From assembly GCF_017301635.1 (NCBI RefSeq), contig NZ_CP071091.1, positions 7,036,001 to 7,100,000 on the forward strand: a DNA stretch of 64,000 nt, in the 5' to 3' direction. This document shows, piece after piece, positions 7,866 to 17,010 of the stretch; the first letter of the stretch is position 1; every line of letters begins with the position of its first letter. The position numbers were made by a program, and so were the translations under genes. Below the pieces are notes generated by a model that saw only the letters and a program-made list of their open reading frames with translations, did no database searches and had not been told where the DNA came from. The DNA is from Myxococcus landrumus. Lineage in GTDB: Bacteria > Myxococcota > Myxococcia > Myxococcales > Myxococcaceae.

Positions 7866-8987
7866 ATGTCCGCCGCGTCCCCCCTGGTCTTCGAGAAGGC
7901 GCACATCCTCTGCTATCGGACGTTCGACATCGCGGAGGAAATCAACCTCGAGCGGGCGCGCCGGGCCGTGTCGGAAGACACCCGCCGCCTCAAGCTGTCC
8001 CGGGAGAACAGCCAGTACATCCAGCTCCCCAACCCTCCGCTGGCATATGAGCTGGGGCGGCGCCCGCTCGCGCTGAAAGGGGGGCCTGTCACGGTGGATG
8101 CCACCGCGCGCCTGTTTGACCATGGCGCCGCGTCCATCATCCTGCGAGTCCCGGTGCTCCCGGGCACGACGCTGGAAGAGCTCACCCTGGTCGCGGACGA
8201 GCTCTATGACAGCCAGGCGCTGGAGGACCTGGCGCTGGAGCTGGTGGAGGGGGTGCGGCGCACCATTGCTCCGGCGGTGCAGGAGCCCCACCTGTGGGAC
8301 CAGAGCGAGAGCTACACCGTCCTCTTCGCGGAGAGCATCCGGGGGCAGCCCTCCGCGGAAGAGGTGCTCGCGGAGGCGGACCTGGCGCGGCTCTTGTTGG
8401 GGGAGAACGGACAGACGCCGCTGTCGCGCCGGGAGAGCGAGGCCGTCACGCAGGTGCGCTTCAGCTACACCATCAATGACCTGGTCGTCATCGACTGGAA
8501 CAGCGCGTTCGTCTACGAGCCGTCGGGCTCGGGCGACATCCCGGACCTGCTCGAAATCGCCAACGCGCAGTTGTTGGAGTTCCGCTACTACGACGAGAGG
8601 CTGGACGAGCACATCGCGCGCATCCACGAGGAGGTCCAGGCCAAGCGCCACGAGTGGACGCGGCTGTTCCGCAGCCCCTACCGCACGCTGACGCGGCAGA
8701 CGCTCACCACGCTGGTGGACCTCAACGAGTTCATCGAGCGGGTGGACAACAGCCTGAAAATCATTGGCGACTTCTACCTGGCCAAGGTCTACGAGGGCGC
8801 CGTGAAGCGCATGCGCATCTCCGCGTGGCAGGGCTCCGTCACTCGCAAGCAGCAGCTGCTGGCGCAGACGTATGGGCTGCTCAAGGGCGACGTGGACATC
8901 GACCGCTCCCACACGTTGGAGGCGGTCATCATCCTGCTCATCGTCCTGGAGATTTTCTTCGCGTTCTTCAATGTGTTCGCTCACTGA
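7866..8987 (+). CDS. RMD1/YagE family (DUF155) membrane-anchored protein
   Basis: A 373-residue protein of the RMD1/YagE (DUF155) family. The middle carries the family pattern of acidic helices (NQLLEFRYYDERLDEHI-type region around 235-250) and the protein ends with one hydrophobic helix (about 350-370, AVIILLIVLEIFFAFFNVF), giving a C-terminal membrane anchor. Yeast relatives act in meiotic division and mitochondria; bacterial roles are unknown. The start at 7866 follows GGCTGGGTGGACC. The gene stands alone, 113 bp before the kinase gene. Confidence 0.85.
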   Translation: MSAASPLVFEKAHILCYRTFDIAEEINLERARRAVSEDTRRLKLSRENSQYIQLPNPPLAYELGRRPLALKGGPVTVDATARLFDHGAASIILRVPVLPGTTLEELTLVADELYDSQALEDLALELVEGVRRTIAPAVQEPHLWDQSESYTVLFAESIRGQPSAEEVLAEADLARLLLGENGQTPLSRRESEAVTQVRFSYTINDLVVIDWNSAFVYEPSGSGDIPDLLEIANAQLLEFRYYDERLDEHIARIHEEVQAKRHEWTRLFRSPYRTLTRQTLTTLVDLNEFIERVDNSLKIIGDFYLAKVYEGAVKRMRISAWQGSVTRKQQLLAQTYGLLKGDVDIDRSHTLEAVIILLIVLEIFFAFFNVFAH

Positions 8988-9100
8988 AAGCCGCGCGGCC
9001 TTGTACCTGAGGACAGGTACCTTCGGGTTTCGCGGGTCCACTGGACATGGGACACTGAGGCTTCGCGGTAGGGCCCTCGGGGCCGGGGGGACGTGTGGGC

Positions 9101-11947
9101 ATGAAGGTGCCCGAGAGCAACCTGGCAGCCGCGGCGGACCGCATGGCGCGGACCCTGGAGCGGCTGACCGTGGCGCCGTCCGTGCGGGCGGTGCTGGAGG
9201 CGCTGCTGCGCGAAGCGGCGTCGGCCCTCGGTGCGTCCGGTGCCTTCATGTGTTGGCGAGAGGACGAAGGTGTCCCTCAGGTGCTCACCACGCCCGGCCT
9301 GCCGGATGACGCCACGCACGCGTGCGGCGAGCGCTTGTTGGAAGGGGCTCGGGACATCGCCGGGGCGCTGCTTCCCTATGTGACGGTGGACCTGGAGCGC
9401 GACTCGCTCCTGGCGGAGACGCAGGAGGCTCGGGCCCGGATGGGCGCGGTCTCCTTGGTGTCGCTGCCGCTCACGTCTTCCGTGGGCGAGGGTGTCGTGG
9501 GCGTGTTGTGTGGCATCCAACGCGAGGGGTGGGTGCCTCAGGAGGAGGCCCTCCAGCGCTTCGGGCTGCATGCGCGTCTTGCGGGGCTGGTGTTGGAGCG
9601 CGAGCAGGCGACAGTCCGGGCACGTGCGGAAGTGGGGCGGGCGGAGGTGTCCCGGCTGGGACGGTTCCAGGCGGTGACGGAGGCGTTTGGCCAGACGCTC
9701 ACGCGCGAGGCGGTGGCGCAGGTGGTGTTGGACCTGGGCCTTCCCGCGGTGGGCGCGGTGGCGGGCATGGTGCACCTGACGGGAGAGGGGGGCGCGGCGG
9801 CGGAGCGCATCGCCTCGGTGGGGCTGCCGGAGGGCGTGCTGGAGCCGCTGCGGGCCTTGTCCCGAGTGGGACAAGGGAGCACGGCGCGGACGGAGGCGCC
9901 GGTGTGGCTGGAGACGCGGGCGGCGGTGCGGGGGCGCTCGGTGAAGCTCGCGGAGGCGATGGCGGGCGGGCCGCTGCGGGCGCTGGCGCTCCTGCCGCTG
10001 TTCGTCGAGGGGCGGGCGTTCGGCACGCTGGCCTTCGGCTTCGAGCGGGAGGCGGGCTTCTCCGCGCTGGAGCGGGCGTCCATCGTCGGGCTGTCGCGGC
10101 AGTGTGGACAGGCGCTGGAGCGCGCGAGGCTCTATGAGCGCGAGCACACCGCGCGGCTGGAGGCGGAGGCGCTGGGCGCGCGGCTGAGCCTGCTGGCGGA
10201 TGCGAGCGCGTTGGTGTCGGGCTCGTTGGGGTGGGAGGAGACGGTGTCCGGGGTGGCTCGGCTGGCGCTGGGGCACTTCGCGGACGGGTGCGCGGTGGAC
10301 TCGTATGAGGACGGCGTGGTGCGGCGGCTGGCGGTGCTGCACGCGGACCCCGAGAAGGCGGAGCGGGTGCTGGAGTTGACCAGCTTCCCGGCGGAGCAGG
10401 GGACGCCCTCGCCGCTGACGCGGGTGTTGTCCAGCGGGCAGCCCCGCATGGAGCGGCGCCGGACGCGGATGACGCCTGGCGAGGGGGGCGTCTTGCCGGT
10501 GTGGGGAGACAGCACGCTCATCATCACGCCGCTGGTGGCGCGGCAGCGCACGCTGGGGGCGCTCACCTTCGTGCGGGACGCGGAACGTCCGCCCTTTGGC
10601 GTGGAGGACCTGTCGCTGGCGGAGGAGCTGGCGCGGCGCGCGGCGCTGGCCATGGACAATGCCCGGCTGTTCCGCGCGGCGCGTGCCGCGGAGGAGGAGA
10701 GCCGGCGCAGCGCCGCGCGGTTGCATGTGCTGGTGCAGGTCAGCCAGCTCATCGCCGAGGCGGGGTTGGACTTGCCCACGGTGTTGGACGTGCTGGCTCG
10801 CAAGGTGTCCGAGGCGCTGGGGGGCGGGTGCGTGTTGCAGTTGCTCGCCGAGGACCGGGAGCAGCTGGAGCTGGTGGCGGCGCACCATCCGGACCCGGTG
10901 GCGCGTGGGGTGTTGGAGTCGTCGCTGCGGATGAATCCGGCGCGAGTGGGGGAGGGACTGTCGGGCCGGGTGGTGGCGACGGGGCAGACGCTCTTCGTTC
11001 CCCGGCTGAGCGCGGAGGAGCTGCTCGGGGACCGCTCGCCCGAGGGGATTTCGTTCCTGGAGCACTACGGGCCGCAGAGCCTCATCATCGTCCCGCTGGG
11101 TGCGCGAGGCCGGGTGCTGGGCACGCTGGGCGTCATCCGCGAGGCGCGTGGACGCGAGTACACCGCGGAGGAGCGCGCGCTGCTGGAGAGCCTGGCGGCG
11201 CGGGCGGCGTTGGCCATCGAGGACGCGCGGCTGTATGGCGCGGCGACCCAGGCGGTGAAGGCTCGCGATGAGCTGTTGTCCGTCGCGGGGCATGAGCTCA
11301 AGTCGCCGCTCAACGCGCTGCAGTTGCAGATTCACCTCCTGGCGCGCATGGCGAAGGACGCGATGTCGGCCAGCGGGCTCGCCGAGCGCGCGGAGAAGGC
11401 GGCTCGCGCGGGGCAGCGGCTGGGGTTGCTCATCGACGACCTGCTGGATGTGTCACGCATCAGCGCGGGGCGGCTGAGCCTCAACCGGGAGGACGTGGAC
11501 CTGGCCTCGCTGACTCGGGAGCTGGTGTCGCGCATGTCCGAGGAGCTGGTGCGCGCGGGCAGCGAGGTGCGGCTGTTGGCGGACGCGGAGGTCGTGGGGC
11601 ACTGGGACCGGCTGCGGTTGGAGCAGGTGCTGGTGAACCTGCTGTCCAACGCGGCGAAGTACGGCGCGGGCCGTCCGGTGACGGTGCAGGTGGAGCCGCG
11701 CTCGGTGGGGGCGGCGCTGCTGGTGCGCGATGAGGGCATCGGCGTGGCGCCCGAGGACCAGGAGCGCATCTTCGAGCGCTTCGAGCGCACCGAGTCCGCG
11801 CAGCACTTCAAGGGCCTGGGGCTGGGCCTCTGGATTACCAAGCGCATCGTCGAGGCCCACGGCGGGAGCATCCGCGTGGAGAGCCAGCCGGGCCGAGGGT
11901 CCACCTTCACCGTGGAGCTGCCGCTGTCTGGCGTGCCTCAGGCCTGA
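9101..11947 (+). CDS. soluble multi-GAF sensor histidine kinase
   Basis: A 948-residue histidine kinase without membrane segments. Four GAF-like sensor regions can be read (about 20-175, 190-350, 360-535, 545-725), then a HisKA domain with the phospho-acceptor in SVAGHELKSPLNAL (near residue 730) and an HATPase domain with N box VNLLSNAAKYG, G1 box DEGIGVAPEDQ and G2 box GLGLGLWITKRIVEAHGG. It should autophosphorylate in response to cytosolic small molecules or redox/light cofactors; the GAF ligands are unknown. No receiver is fused, but the next gene (191 bp downstream) is a receiver-cyclase, its most likely partner. GTG 9095 is an alternative start. Confidence 0.92.
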   Translation: MKVPESNLAAAADRMARTLERLTVAPSVRAVLEALLREAASALGASGAFMCWREDEGVPQVLTTPGLPDDATHACGERLLEGARDIAGALLPYVTVDLERDSLLAETQEARARMGAVSLVSLPLTSSVGEGVVGVLCGIQREGWVPQEEALQRFGLHARLAGLVLEREQATVRARAEVGRAEVSRLGRFQAVTEAFGQTLTREAVAQVVLDLGLPAVGAVAGMVHLTGEGGAAAERIASVGLPEGVLEPLRALSRVGQGSTARTEAPVWLETRAAVRGRSVKLAEAMAGGPLRALALLPLFVEGRAFGTLAFGFEREAGFSALERASIVGLSRQCGQALERARLYEREHTARLEAEALGARLSLLADASALVSGSLGWEETVSGVARLALGHFADGCAVDSYEDGVVRRLAVLHADPEKAERVLELTSFPAEQGTPSPLTRVLSSGQPRMERRRTRMTPGEGGVLPVWGDSTLIITPLVARQRTLGALTFVRDAERPPFGVEDLSLAEELARRAALAMDNARLFRAARAAEEESRRSAARLHVLVQVSQLIAEAGLDLPTVLDVLARKVSEALGGGCVLQLLAEDREQLELVAAHHPDPVARGVLESSLRMNPARVGEGLSGRVVATGQTLFVPRLSAEELLGDRSPEGISFLEHYGPQSLIIVPLGARGRVLGTLGVIREARGREYTAEERALLESLAARAALAIEDARLYGAATQAVKARDELLSVAGHELKSPLNALQLQIHLLARMAKDAMSASGLAERAEKAARAGQRLGLLIDDLLDVSRISAGRLSLNREDVDLASLTRELVSRMSEELVRAGSEVRLLADAEVVGHWDRLRLEQVLVNLLSNAAKYGAGRPVTVQVEPRSVGAALLVRDEGIGVAPEDQERIFERFERTESAQHFKGLGLGLWITKRIVEAHGGSIRVESQPGRGSTFTVELPLSGVPQA

Positions 11948-12138
11948 GGCGACCTTCGTGCGAGGCGTTGCGGACCCGCCAGGTTCCGACTGGACGCGGG
12001 ATTGCGCACCTTGCCGGGATTGCGGCGAGGAGTTCCCGGCTTGGGGTGTTGTCCGAGGGCCCGGAGTCCTCCCGGAGCGCGGGGAGGTGGGATACGCTGC
12101 GGGAGTCCACAGCCCTTCCGGACGCAGAGGCCGCCTAC

Positions 12139-13599
12139 ATGAGCGCATCCAGCCCCCTCTTCGGTGACCTCCTGCTCAAGCTGGGTCTGGTCACTCCCTC
12201 GCAGGTGCAGGAGGCGCTGGCGTTGCAGGCGCTGACGGGCCAGCGGGTGGGGGAGGCCCTCATCTCGCTGGGCTACGTCACCCGGGAGCAGATTCAGGAT
12301 GCGCTGGGCGAGGCCCTGGGACTGCACCACGACAAGGGCCCCGCACAGCCCGCGTTGGGGGAGCTGCTGGTGGGGCTCAAATACGTGACGCTCGCGCAGC
12401 TCGACGAGGCCCTGGCCCGGCAGCGCCGCGATGGCCGCCGGCTGGGGGAAATCCTCGTGGAGCTGGGGCACTGCACGTACAAGCAAATCTACGAGGCGCT
12501 GGGCCTGCAGAACCGCATCGCCGGGCGACAGGAGAATCCGCGCCCGTTCATCGACGGCCGCCGTCGCGTCGTGGTGGTGGATGACAGTCCGCTGGCGTGT
12601 GCCTTCGTGCAGGAGGGCCTGGTGGGCCTGGGCTACGAGGTGCTGTGTTTCCAGGACCCGTTCGAGGCGCTCGAGGGCATGAGCCGGCTTCAGCCCGCCA
12701 TCGTCCTCAGTGACTTGGAGATGCCGGGCCTGGACGGCGTGGAGCTGTGCCGCAGGTTGAAGGAAGGCCCCACGCGAGGGCTGCCCGTCATCATCCTCAC
12801 CGCGAATGACCGCGAGGCGGAGCGCGTGCGAGGCCTGCGCGCCGGCGCCGACGACTACGTCAACAAGTCCGCGTCCATGGACGAACTGGCCGCGCGCATC
12901 GAGAGCGTGGTGCGGCGCACGGGCGAGACGGAGCGCATGCGCAAGCTGTTCGCGCGCTACACGTCCGCGGCGGTGGTGGACGAAATCCTCAAGAGCGCGG
13001 ACGCGGTGGTGCTCACCGGTGAGAAGCGCGAGGTGACGCTGCTGTTCGCGGACATCCGCAACTTCACGGGGCTGGCGGAGAGCCTCCCTCCCGAGCAGGT
13101 CGTCGGGGTGCTCAACCAGGTGCTGGGCCGGTTGTCGGACGCGGTGCTCACGTGTGGCGGCACGCTGGACAAGTTCCTGGGCGATGGGCTGATGGCGGTG
13201 TTCGGTGCGCCGGTGGCGCGCTCGGACGATGCGCTGCGCGCGTTGCAGTGCGCGAAGATGATGATGAACGCCATGACGGACCTGCGCGTGGAGGCGGAGG
13301 CGGAGTGGGCCGCCAACGGGCGCGAGGGCCACCCGCTGGTGCTGGAGCTGGGCGTCGGCATCAACTCGGGCGTGGTGGTGGCGGGCAACATCGGCAGCAC
13401 GGTGCGCTCCGAGTACACGTGTATCGGCGATGCCGTGAATGTGGCCGCGCGGCTGTGTGCCCTCGCGGGGCCTGGGGAAATCCTGGTGGGTGAGCGCACC
13501 CGGGAGCTGGTGGACGCCAACGAGACAGCCTTCGAGGACCTGCCTCCCGTCCGCCTGAAGGGTAAGCAACAGCCCGTGCCGCTATTCCGCGCGCTTTAG
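12139..13599 (+). CDS. tandem MshEN - receiver - class III adenylate/guanylate cyclase fusion
   Basis: A 486-residue signalling fusion. Residues 7-124 hold two MshEN-type (GspE/PilB N-terminal) modules; each is a pair of motifs of the form (R/L)-x-G-x2-L-(L/I)-x2-G-(L/Y)-V-x3-Q-(V/I)-x3-L separated by 5 residues, the pattern known to bind c-di-GMP. Residues 143-262 are a complete receiver (Asp148, Asp149, phospho-acceptor Asp192, Lys243). Residues 296-486 are a class III cyclase with metal Asp305 and Asp349, Lys345, Asn434 and Arg438. It should make cAMP (or cGMP) under control of phosphorylation and perhaps c-di-GMP. The kinase upstream is the likely phosphodonor. Confidence 0.9.
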   Translation: MSASSPLFGDLLLKLGLVTPSQVQEALALQALTGQRVGEALISLGYVTREQIQDALGEALGLHHDKGPAQPALGELLVGLKYVTLAQLDEALARQRRDGRRLGEILVELGHCTYKQIYEALGLQNRIAGRQENPRPFIDGRRRVVVVDDSPLACAFVQEGLVGLGYEVLCFQDPFEALEGMSRLQPAIVLSDLEMPGLDGVELCRRLKEGPTRGLPVIILTANDREAERVRGLRAGADDYVNKSASMDELAARIESVVRRTGETERMRKLFARYTSAAVVDEILKSADAVVLTGEKREVTLLFADIRNFTGLAESLPPEQVVGVLNQVLGRLSDAVLTCGGTLDKFLGDGLMAVFGAPVARSDDALRALQCAKMMMNAMTDLRVEAEAEWAANGREGHPLVLELGVGINSGVVVAGNIGSTVRSEYTCIGDAVNVAARLCALAGPGEILVGERTRELVDANETAFEDLPPVRLKGKQQPVPLFRAL

Positions 13600-13652
13600 G
13601 CTCGCGCGAAGTCTTCCGCACCTGGGCCGCCGCTGACGGTAGGGTGGGGGCC

Positions 13653-14066
13653 ATGACTTCGTCCGCGGAAGCCCCTCCTCCTCCCTCTCGTCGCTCGCCC
13701 ATCTTGTGGGTGGGGTTGGCGTTCGCCTTCGCGCTGGTGTGCGCGGTGCTGGTGGGGGCGCTGACGCGCTCGCGGGCAGTGCACTCGGACCGCATCCACC
13801 GCGACTTCGTGGTGCTGGAGGAGGCGCTGGCGCGCTACCAGGCGGACGGCCACACGCTGCCCGAGGATGCGGACCTGGAAGTGCTCCTGGTGCCCAAGTA
13901 CCTGTCCGTGTTGCCGCTGGACCCGTGGGGTCGGCCGTACCGCTACACCAGCAATGGGCAGCAGGTGTTCATCGCGACGCTGGGACAGAGCGACGACCGG
14001 GGCGGGCACGACGAGGAGCAGGACCACACCAACCACGACGGGCATCAGGCGCCCCCGGAGAAGTAG
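13653..14066 (+). CDS. GspG-like C-terminal domain membrane protein
   Basis: A 137-residue single-pass membrane protein. A hydrophobic helix (about 16-40) is followed by a segment like the C-terminal part of type II secretion major pseudopilin: ALARYQADGHTLPED, LLVPKYLSVLPLDPWGRPYRY. The N-terminus lacks the prepilin peptidase site (no G-F-T-L-x-E), so it is probably not processed into a pilus-like fibre. The tail is rich in His and Asp (DDRGGHDEEQDHTNHDGH), possibly metal-binding. It follows the cyclase gene by 53 bp on the same strand. Function unknown; it may be a free-standing T2SSG-type accessory domain. Confidence 0.75.
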   Translation: MTSSAEAPPPPSRRSPILWVGLAFAFALVCAVLVGALTRSRAVHSDRIHRDFVVLEEALARYQADGHTLPEDADLEVLLVPKYLSVLPLDPWGRPYRYTSNGQQVFIATLGQSDDRGGHDEEQDHTNHDGHQAPPEK

Positions 14067-14220
14067 CCGTCCAGCAGGGCGGCCGAGCGTCAGGAGGCCG
14101 TCCGTCCGGAGGGCCTTGGGGCGTGCTGGCCTGACGGAGGGGCCCCTCGCCGGGTGATGGCGTGCGCAGCTTTCCGGATGGGAGTGGCGTCCGGCCACAT
14201 CCCCCACGAGGAGCGCGGCC

Positions 14221-15567
14221 ATGGCCATTGTCTGTGCGAGCCCGGTGGGTGTGCGGGAGTCCCGGGAGGTGGAGGTCGCGGCGGCGCTGGCGGCCCGGCT
14301 GGGAGAGCCGCTGCTGCTGGTGGGCGTCATGGACGGCGAGCCCCTCTCCGACACCACGCGCCTCGATGCGCTGAGGGAGCTGGAGTCCCAGGCCTCCCGG
14401 CTGGAGCTGCCTCCGGGGCGTGTGGAGTGCCGCGTGCGCTCCGACATGGAGGTGGTGCTGGCGGAGGACGAGTGCCGCCGGTCCCGGTGGATTGTCGCGG
14501 CGGCGGACGGGTGGCGCACGTCGACGTGGCGGAGGGCCTCGCTGCCGGAGCGGCTGGCGCGGCGGGGCTGTGGCCCCGTGCTGGTGGTGCGGCGCGCGGA
14601 CGCGCTGGTGGACTGGATGCGCGGACGGCGGCGCCTCCTCGTGTTGGTGGGGGTGGACCCGCTGTCTCCCACGGCCGACGCGGCGGTGGGCTTCCTGCGC
14701 GAGCTGCGCGAGGTGGGGCCGTGCGACGTGCTGGCCACGTACGTGTTCTCGCCCTTGGAGGAGCGTGAGCGGCTGGGCATCCACACGCCGGTCCACGTCG
14801 ACGTGCTGGAGCCGGGGGCGCGCGACATGGAGGCGCTGGACCCCGCGGTGGAGACGGTGCTGCTGCGCGAGGTGCGTGAGCAGGTGGGGGACCTGCTGGG
14901 CGAGGGCCGTGTCGAGGTGGTGTTGGAGCCAGGCTATGGGCGGCCCGCGGACCACCTGCTGCATGTGGCGCTCACGCGAGGGGCGGACATGGTGGTGGTG
15001 GGCATGCGCTCCCGAGGGCCGGTGAAGCGGCTGTGGCATGGCTCGATATCCGCGGGGGTGCTGCGGCACTCGGAGCAGGCCGTGGTGTGTGTGCCGGATG
15101 TGCTGAACGAGCCTCGCCATGCGCTGCCACCGCGCAGCGTGCTGGTGCCGGTGGACTTCTCCGACTCCTGCATGCGCGCCATCTCCCAGGCCCGCTCGCT
15201 GGTGGGGCCTGGGGGCCGGGTGCACCTGCTGCATGTGCACCGCAAGCGGTTGAGCGACACGGGCTTCCAGGACCACTACGGCGTGCTGCCCGAGCCCTCC
15301 CGGGAGCGCGAGGAGATGCTGCGGAGGTTGTGGGGGCTGGTGCCTCGAGATGAGAGCGCGCAGGCGCAGCACTGGAGCGTGGAGGGTGTCTCCGGAGAGG
15401 ACGTCGCGTTGGCCATCTGCCAGGCCACCGAGCGCGAGGGAGTGGACCTGGTGTGTGTAGGCACGCCAGGGGGGGCGGTGAAGGGACCGGACACGTTGCC
15501 AGGGGCGGTGACGAAGGAGCTGGTGGCGCGGTGCCGGCGGCCGGTCATGGTGGTCCCCGGGGCGTGA
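14221..15567 (+). CDS. universal stress protein with three UspA domains
   Basis: A 448-residue cytosolic protein made of three UspA-type Rossmann-like domains (about 1-125, 138-298, 306-448). The second carries the ATP-binding signature G-M-R-S-R-G-P-x(9)-G-S-I-S-x-G-V (residues 260-280), which fits G-x2-G-x9-G-(S/T). The first and third are degenerate in that motif (third: VGTPGGAVKGPDTLPGAV). The third opens with SVLVPVDFSDSC, the standard Usp start. Such proteins bind ATP/AMP and rise under starvation or oxygen stress. Triple-domain forms are less common than single or double ones. Confidence 0.88.
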   Translation: MAIVCASPVGVRESREVEVAAALAARLGEPLLLVGVMDGEPLSDTTRLDALRELESQASRLELPPGRVECRVRSDMEVVLAEDECRRSRWIVAAADGWRTSTWRRASLPERLARRGCGPVLVVRRADALVDWMRGRRRLLVLVGVDPLSPTADAAVGFLRELREVGPCDVLATYVFSPLEERERLGIHTPVHVDVLEPGARDMEALDPAVETVLLREVREQVGDLLGEGRVEVVLEPGYGRPADHLLHVALTRGADMVVVGMRSRGPVKRLWHGSISAGVLRHSEQAVVCVPDVLNEPRHALPPRSVLVPVDFSDSCMRAISQARSLVGPGGRVHLLHVHRKRLSDTGFQDHYGVLPEPSREREEMLRRLWGLVPRDESAQAQHWSVEGVSGEDVALAICQATEREGVDLVCVGTPGGAVKGPDTLPGAVTKELVARCRRPVMVVPGA

Positions 15568-15722
15568 CGGCTTCGAGACGGGGGCCGCCTGGGGGTACAT
15601 GAAAGGGCTTTCAGTTGGGTCACTCGGGTCCCCACCTGATAGGGCACCCGGCCCGTTGAACGAGAGACCCAGGGGAGCGTTAGAATCCCGGCACCACGCA
15701 TCAGATAGCAGGGGGTCTGCCG

Positions 15723-16310
15723 GTGACGCTCAGCGGTTACCGAGAAGAAGAGCTCGTCTGCAATCGTGCCTCGCTCATCATCCATGGTGGCACGGAGGAG
15801 GAGCGCCGTTCCTGGGCCCAGGAAGCCGCGCGCAACTTCGACGTGGAGCTGGTGGAGGTGAGGCAGGTGGCGGACCTAGTCGGCGCGCTTCGACAGCGCA
15901 ACGGCGTGCTGTTCATCCCCGACGCCGCCAAGCTGGGACGCGAGGCGCAAGGGCACATCCTGCGCTGTCTGCAGATGCAGGAGGAGCGTCCCAAGGTCGT
16001 GGTGGGCGTGTCCGGCACCGCGGATGCGGCGCTCGCGCGAGGCACGCTGCGCGAGGACCTGCACTACCGGCTGCACCAGGCGCAGGTGGACCTCCAGAAG
16101 GACGGCTTGCGGGAGCTGCTCCGGAGGCGCTGGTCGCTCCAGGCGGAGCAGCTCGCGCTGAAGGCCGCCGCCGTGAAGGCCGCGGAGGAGAAGGCTCGCG
16201 CCGATGCGGAGGCCCGCCGTCCGGGCTCGGTGACGCGCACGTTGCCCAAGACGCGCAAGACGGTGTCGAGCGCGCGCAAGCCCGCTGCTCGCAACGCGGC
16301 TCCGCGCTGA
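15723..16310 (+). CDS. degenerate sigma-54 activator-type AAA+ protein
   Basis: A 195-residue protein that keeps the outline of an NtrC-type AAA+ domain but not its chemistry. GVLFIPDAAKLGREAQGHIL aligns with the Walker B region (GTLFLDEIxxMxxxxQxxLL), with DE replaced by PD, and ARGTLREDLHYRLHQAQVDL aligns with the sensor region G-x-FREDL-x-YRLN. The Walker A position reads HGGTEEERRSWA, with no GK(S/T), and the GAFTGA loop is absent. The C-terminal 60 residues are Ala/Lys/Arg-rich. It is therefore unlikely to hydrolyse ATP or remodel sigma-54; it may be a regulatory partner. Starts at GTG 15723. Confidence 0.75.
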   Translation: MTLSGYREEELVCNRASLIIHGGTEEERRSWAQEAARNFDVELVEVRQVADLVGALRQRNGVLFIPDAAKLGREAQGHILRCLQMQEERPKVVVGVSGTADAALARGTLREDLHYRLHQAQVDLQKDGLRELLRRRWSLQAEQLALKAAAVKAAEEKARADAEARRPGSVTRTLPKTRKTVSSARKPAARNAAPR

Positions 16311-16422
16311 CTCAGTCGGGATTCCGCGCGGAGGTGGCTCTTGCCTCCGCGCCGCGCTCGTCAGGGGGGCCACCTTCGGTTGCGTCGTCGGTGGCCCACT
16401 TCGAGGCGCGTGGAGGAATCCC

Positions 16423-16956
16423 ATGAGGCTGGAGCTGATTCGAGGCGACATCACCCGGGTCGACGCGGACGCCATCGTCAACGCGGCGAACTCGGCGTTG
16501 CTGGGAGGCGGAGGCGTGGATGGCGCCATCCACCGCGCGGCGGGGCCGGAGCTCCTGGCCGAGTGCCGTCTGCTCCGAGGTTGCCCCACGGGACAGGCCC
16601 GGCTGACGCGGGGATACCGCTTGCCCGCACGTCACGTCATCCACACGGTGGGGCCCGTCTGGCGGGGTGGGTCGGACGGGGAGCCGACCCTGCTTGCCCG
16701 CTGTTACCAGAGCGCCTTCGCGCTGGTGGAGCAGCAGGGGTTCCGGACGGTGGCGTTTCCCTCCATCTCCACGGGGGTGTACCGGTTCCCCATCGAGCGG
16801 GCCGCCCGCATCGCCCTGGGTGAAATCCGGAAGACCTTGGAGCGGATGCCGTCGCTCGAGAAGGTGACGGTGGTGCTCTTCTCCGACGCGGACCTGGAGA
16901 CCTACCAGCGCGTGCTGTCCGGGGAGCCGGGAAGTTCCGGGGATGGGAATGTGTGA
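16423..16956 (+). CDS. macrodomain protein, O-acetyl-ADP-ribose deacetylase type
   Basis: A 177-residue stand-alone macrodomain. It has GDITRVDADAIVNAANSALLGGGGVDGAIHRAAG (residues 8-41; Asn21-Ala-Ala-Asn24, Gly-rich loop, Asp33-Gly-Ala-Ile-His), the CPTGQA turn, and the second ligand loop SISTGVYRFP. These are the MacroD/YmdB-class residues that bind ADP-ribose and hydrolyse O-acetyl-ADP-ribose or remove ADP-ribose from proteins. Length is normal. It is flanked by the degenerate AAA+ gene (112 bp upstream) and an unknown gene (54 bp downstream), with no obvious ADP-ribosyltransferase nearby. Confidence 0.93.
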   Translation: MRLELIRGDITRVDADAIVNAANSALLGGGGVDGAIHRAAGPELLAECRLLRGCPTGQARLTRGYRLPARHVIHTVGPVWRGGSDGEPTLLARCYQSAFALVEQQGFRTVAFPSISTGVYRFPIERAARIALGEIRKTLERMPSLEKVTVVLFSDADLETYQRVLSGEPGSSGDGNV

Positions 16957-17010
16957 ACGCGGAAAACTGGGCTAGAGTTCGGCCCACGTTCACTCTTCTT
17001 GGAGAGCCAC

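Noticed and set aside
8981..11335. Very long open frame on the minus strand opposite the four-GAF kinase
   Set aside because: Shadow of the GC-rich kinase gene; product is Arg/His/Pro-rich without motifs. The same applies to long frames at 34096-36630 (-), 36039-38792 (-), 51451-53628 (+), 53528-56164 (+, except its last 53 codons), 29348-31666 (+), 11938-13569 (-) and 13969-15600 (-).
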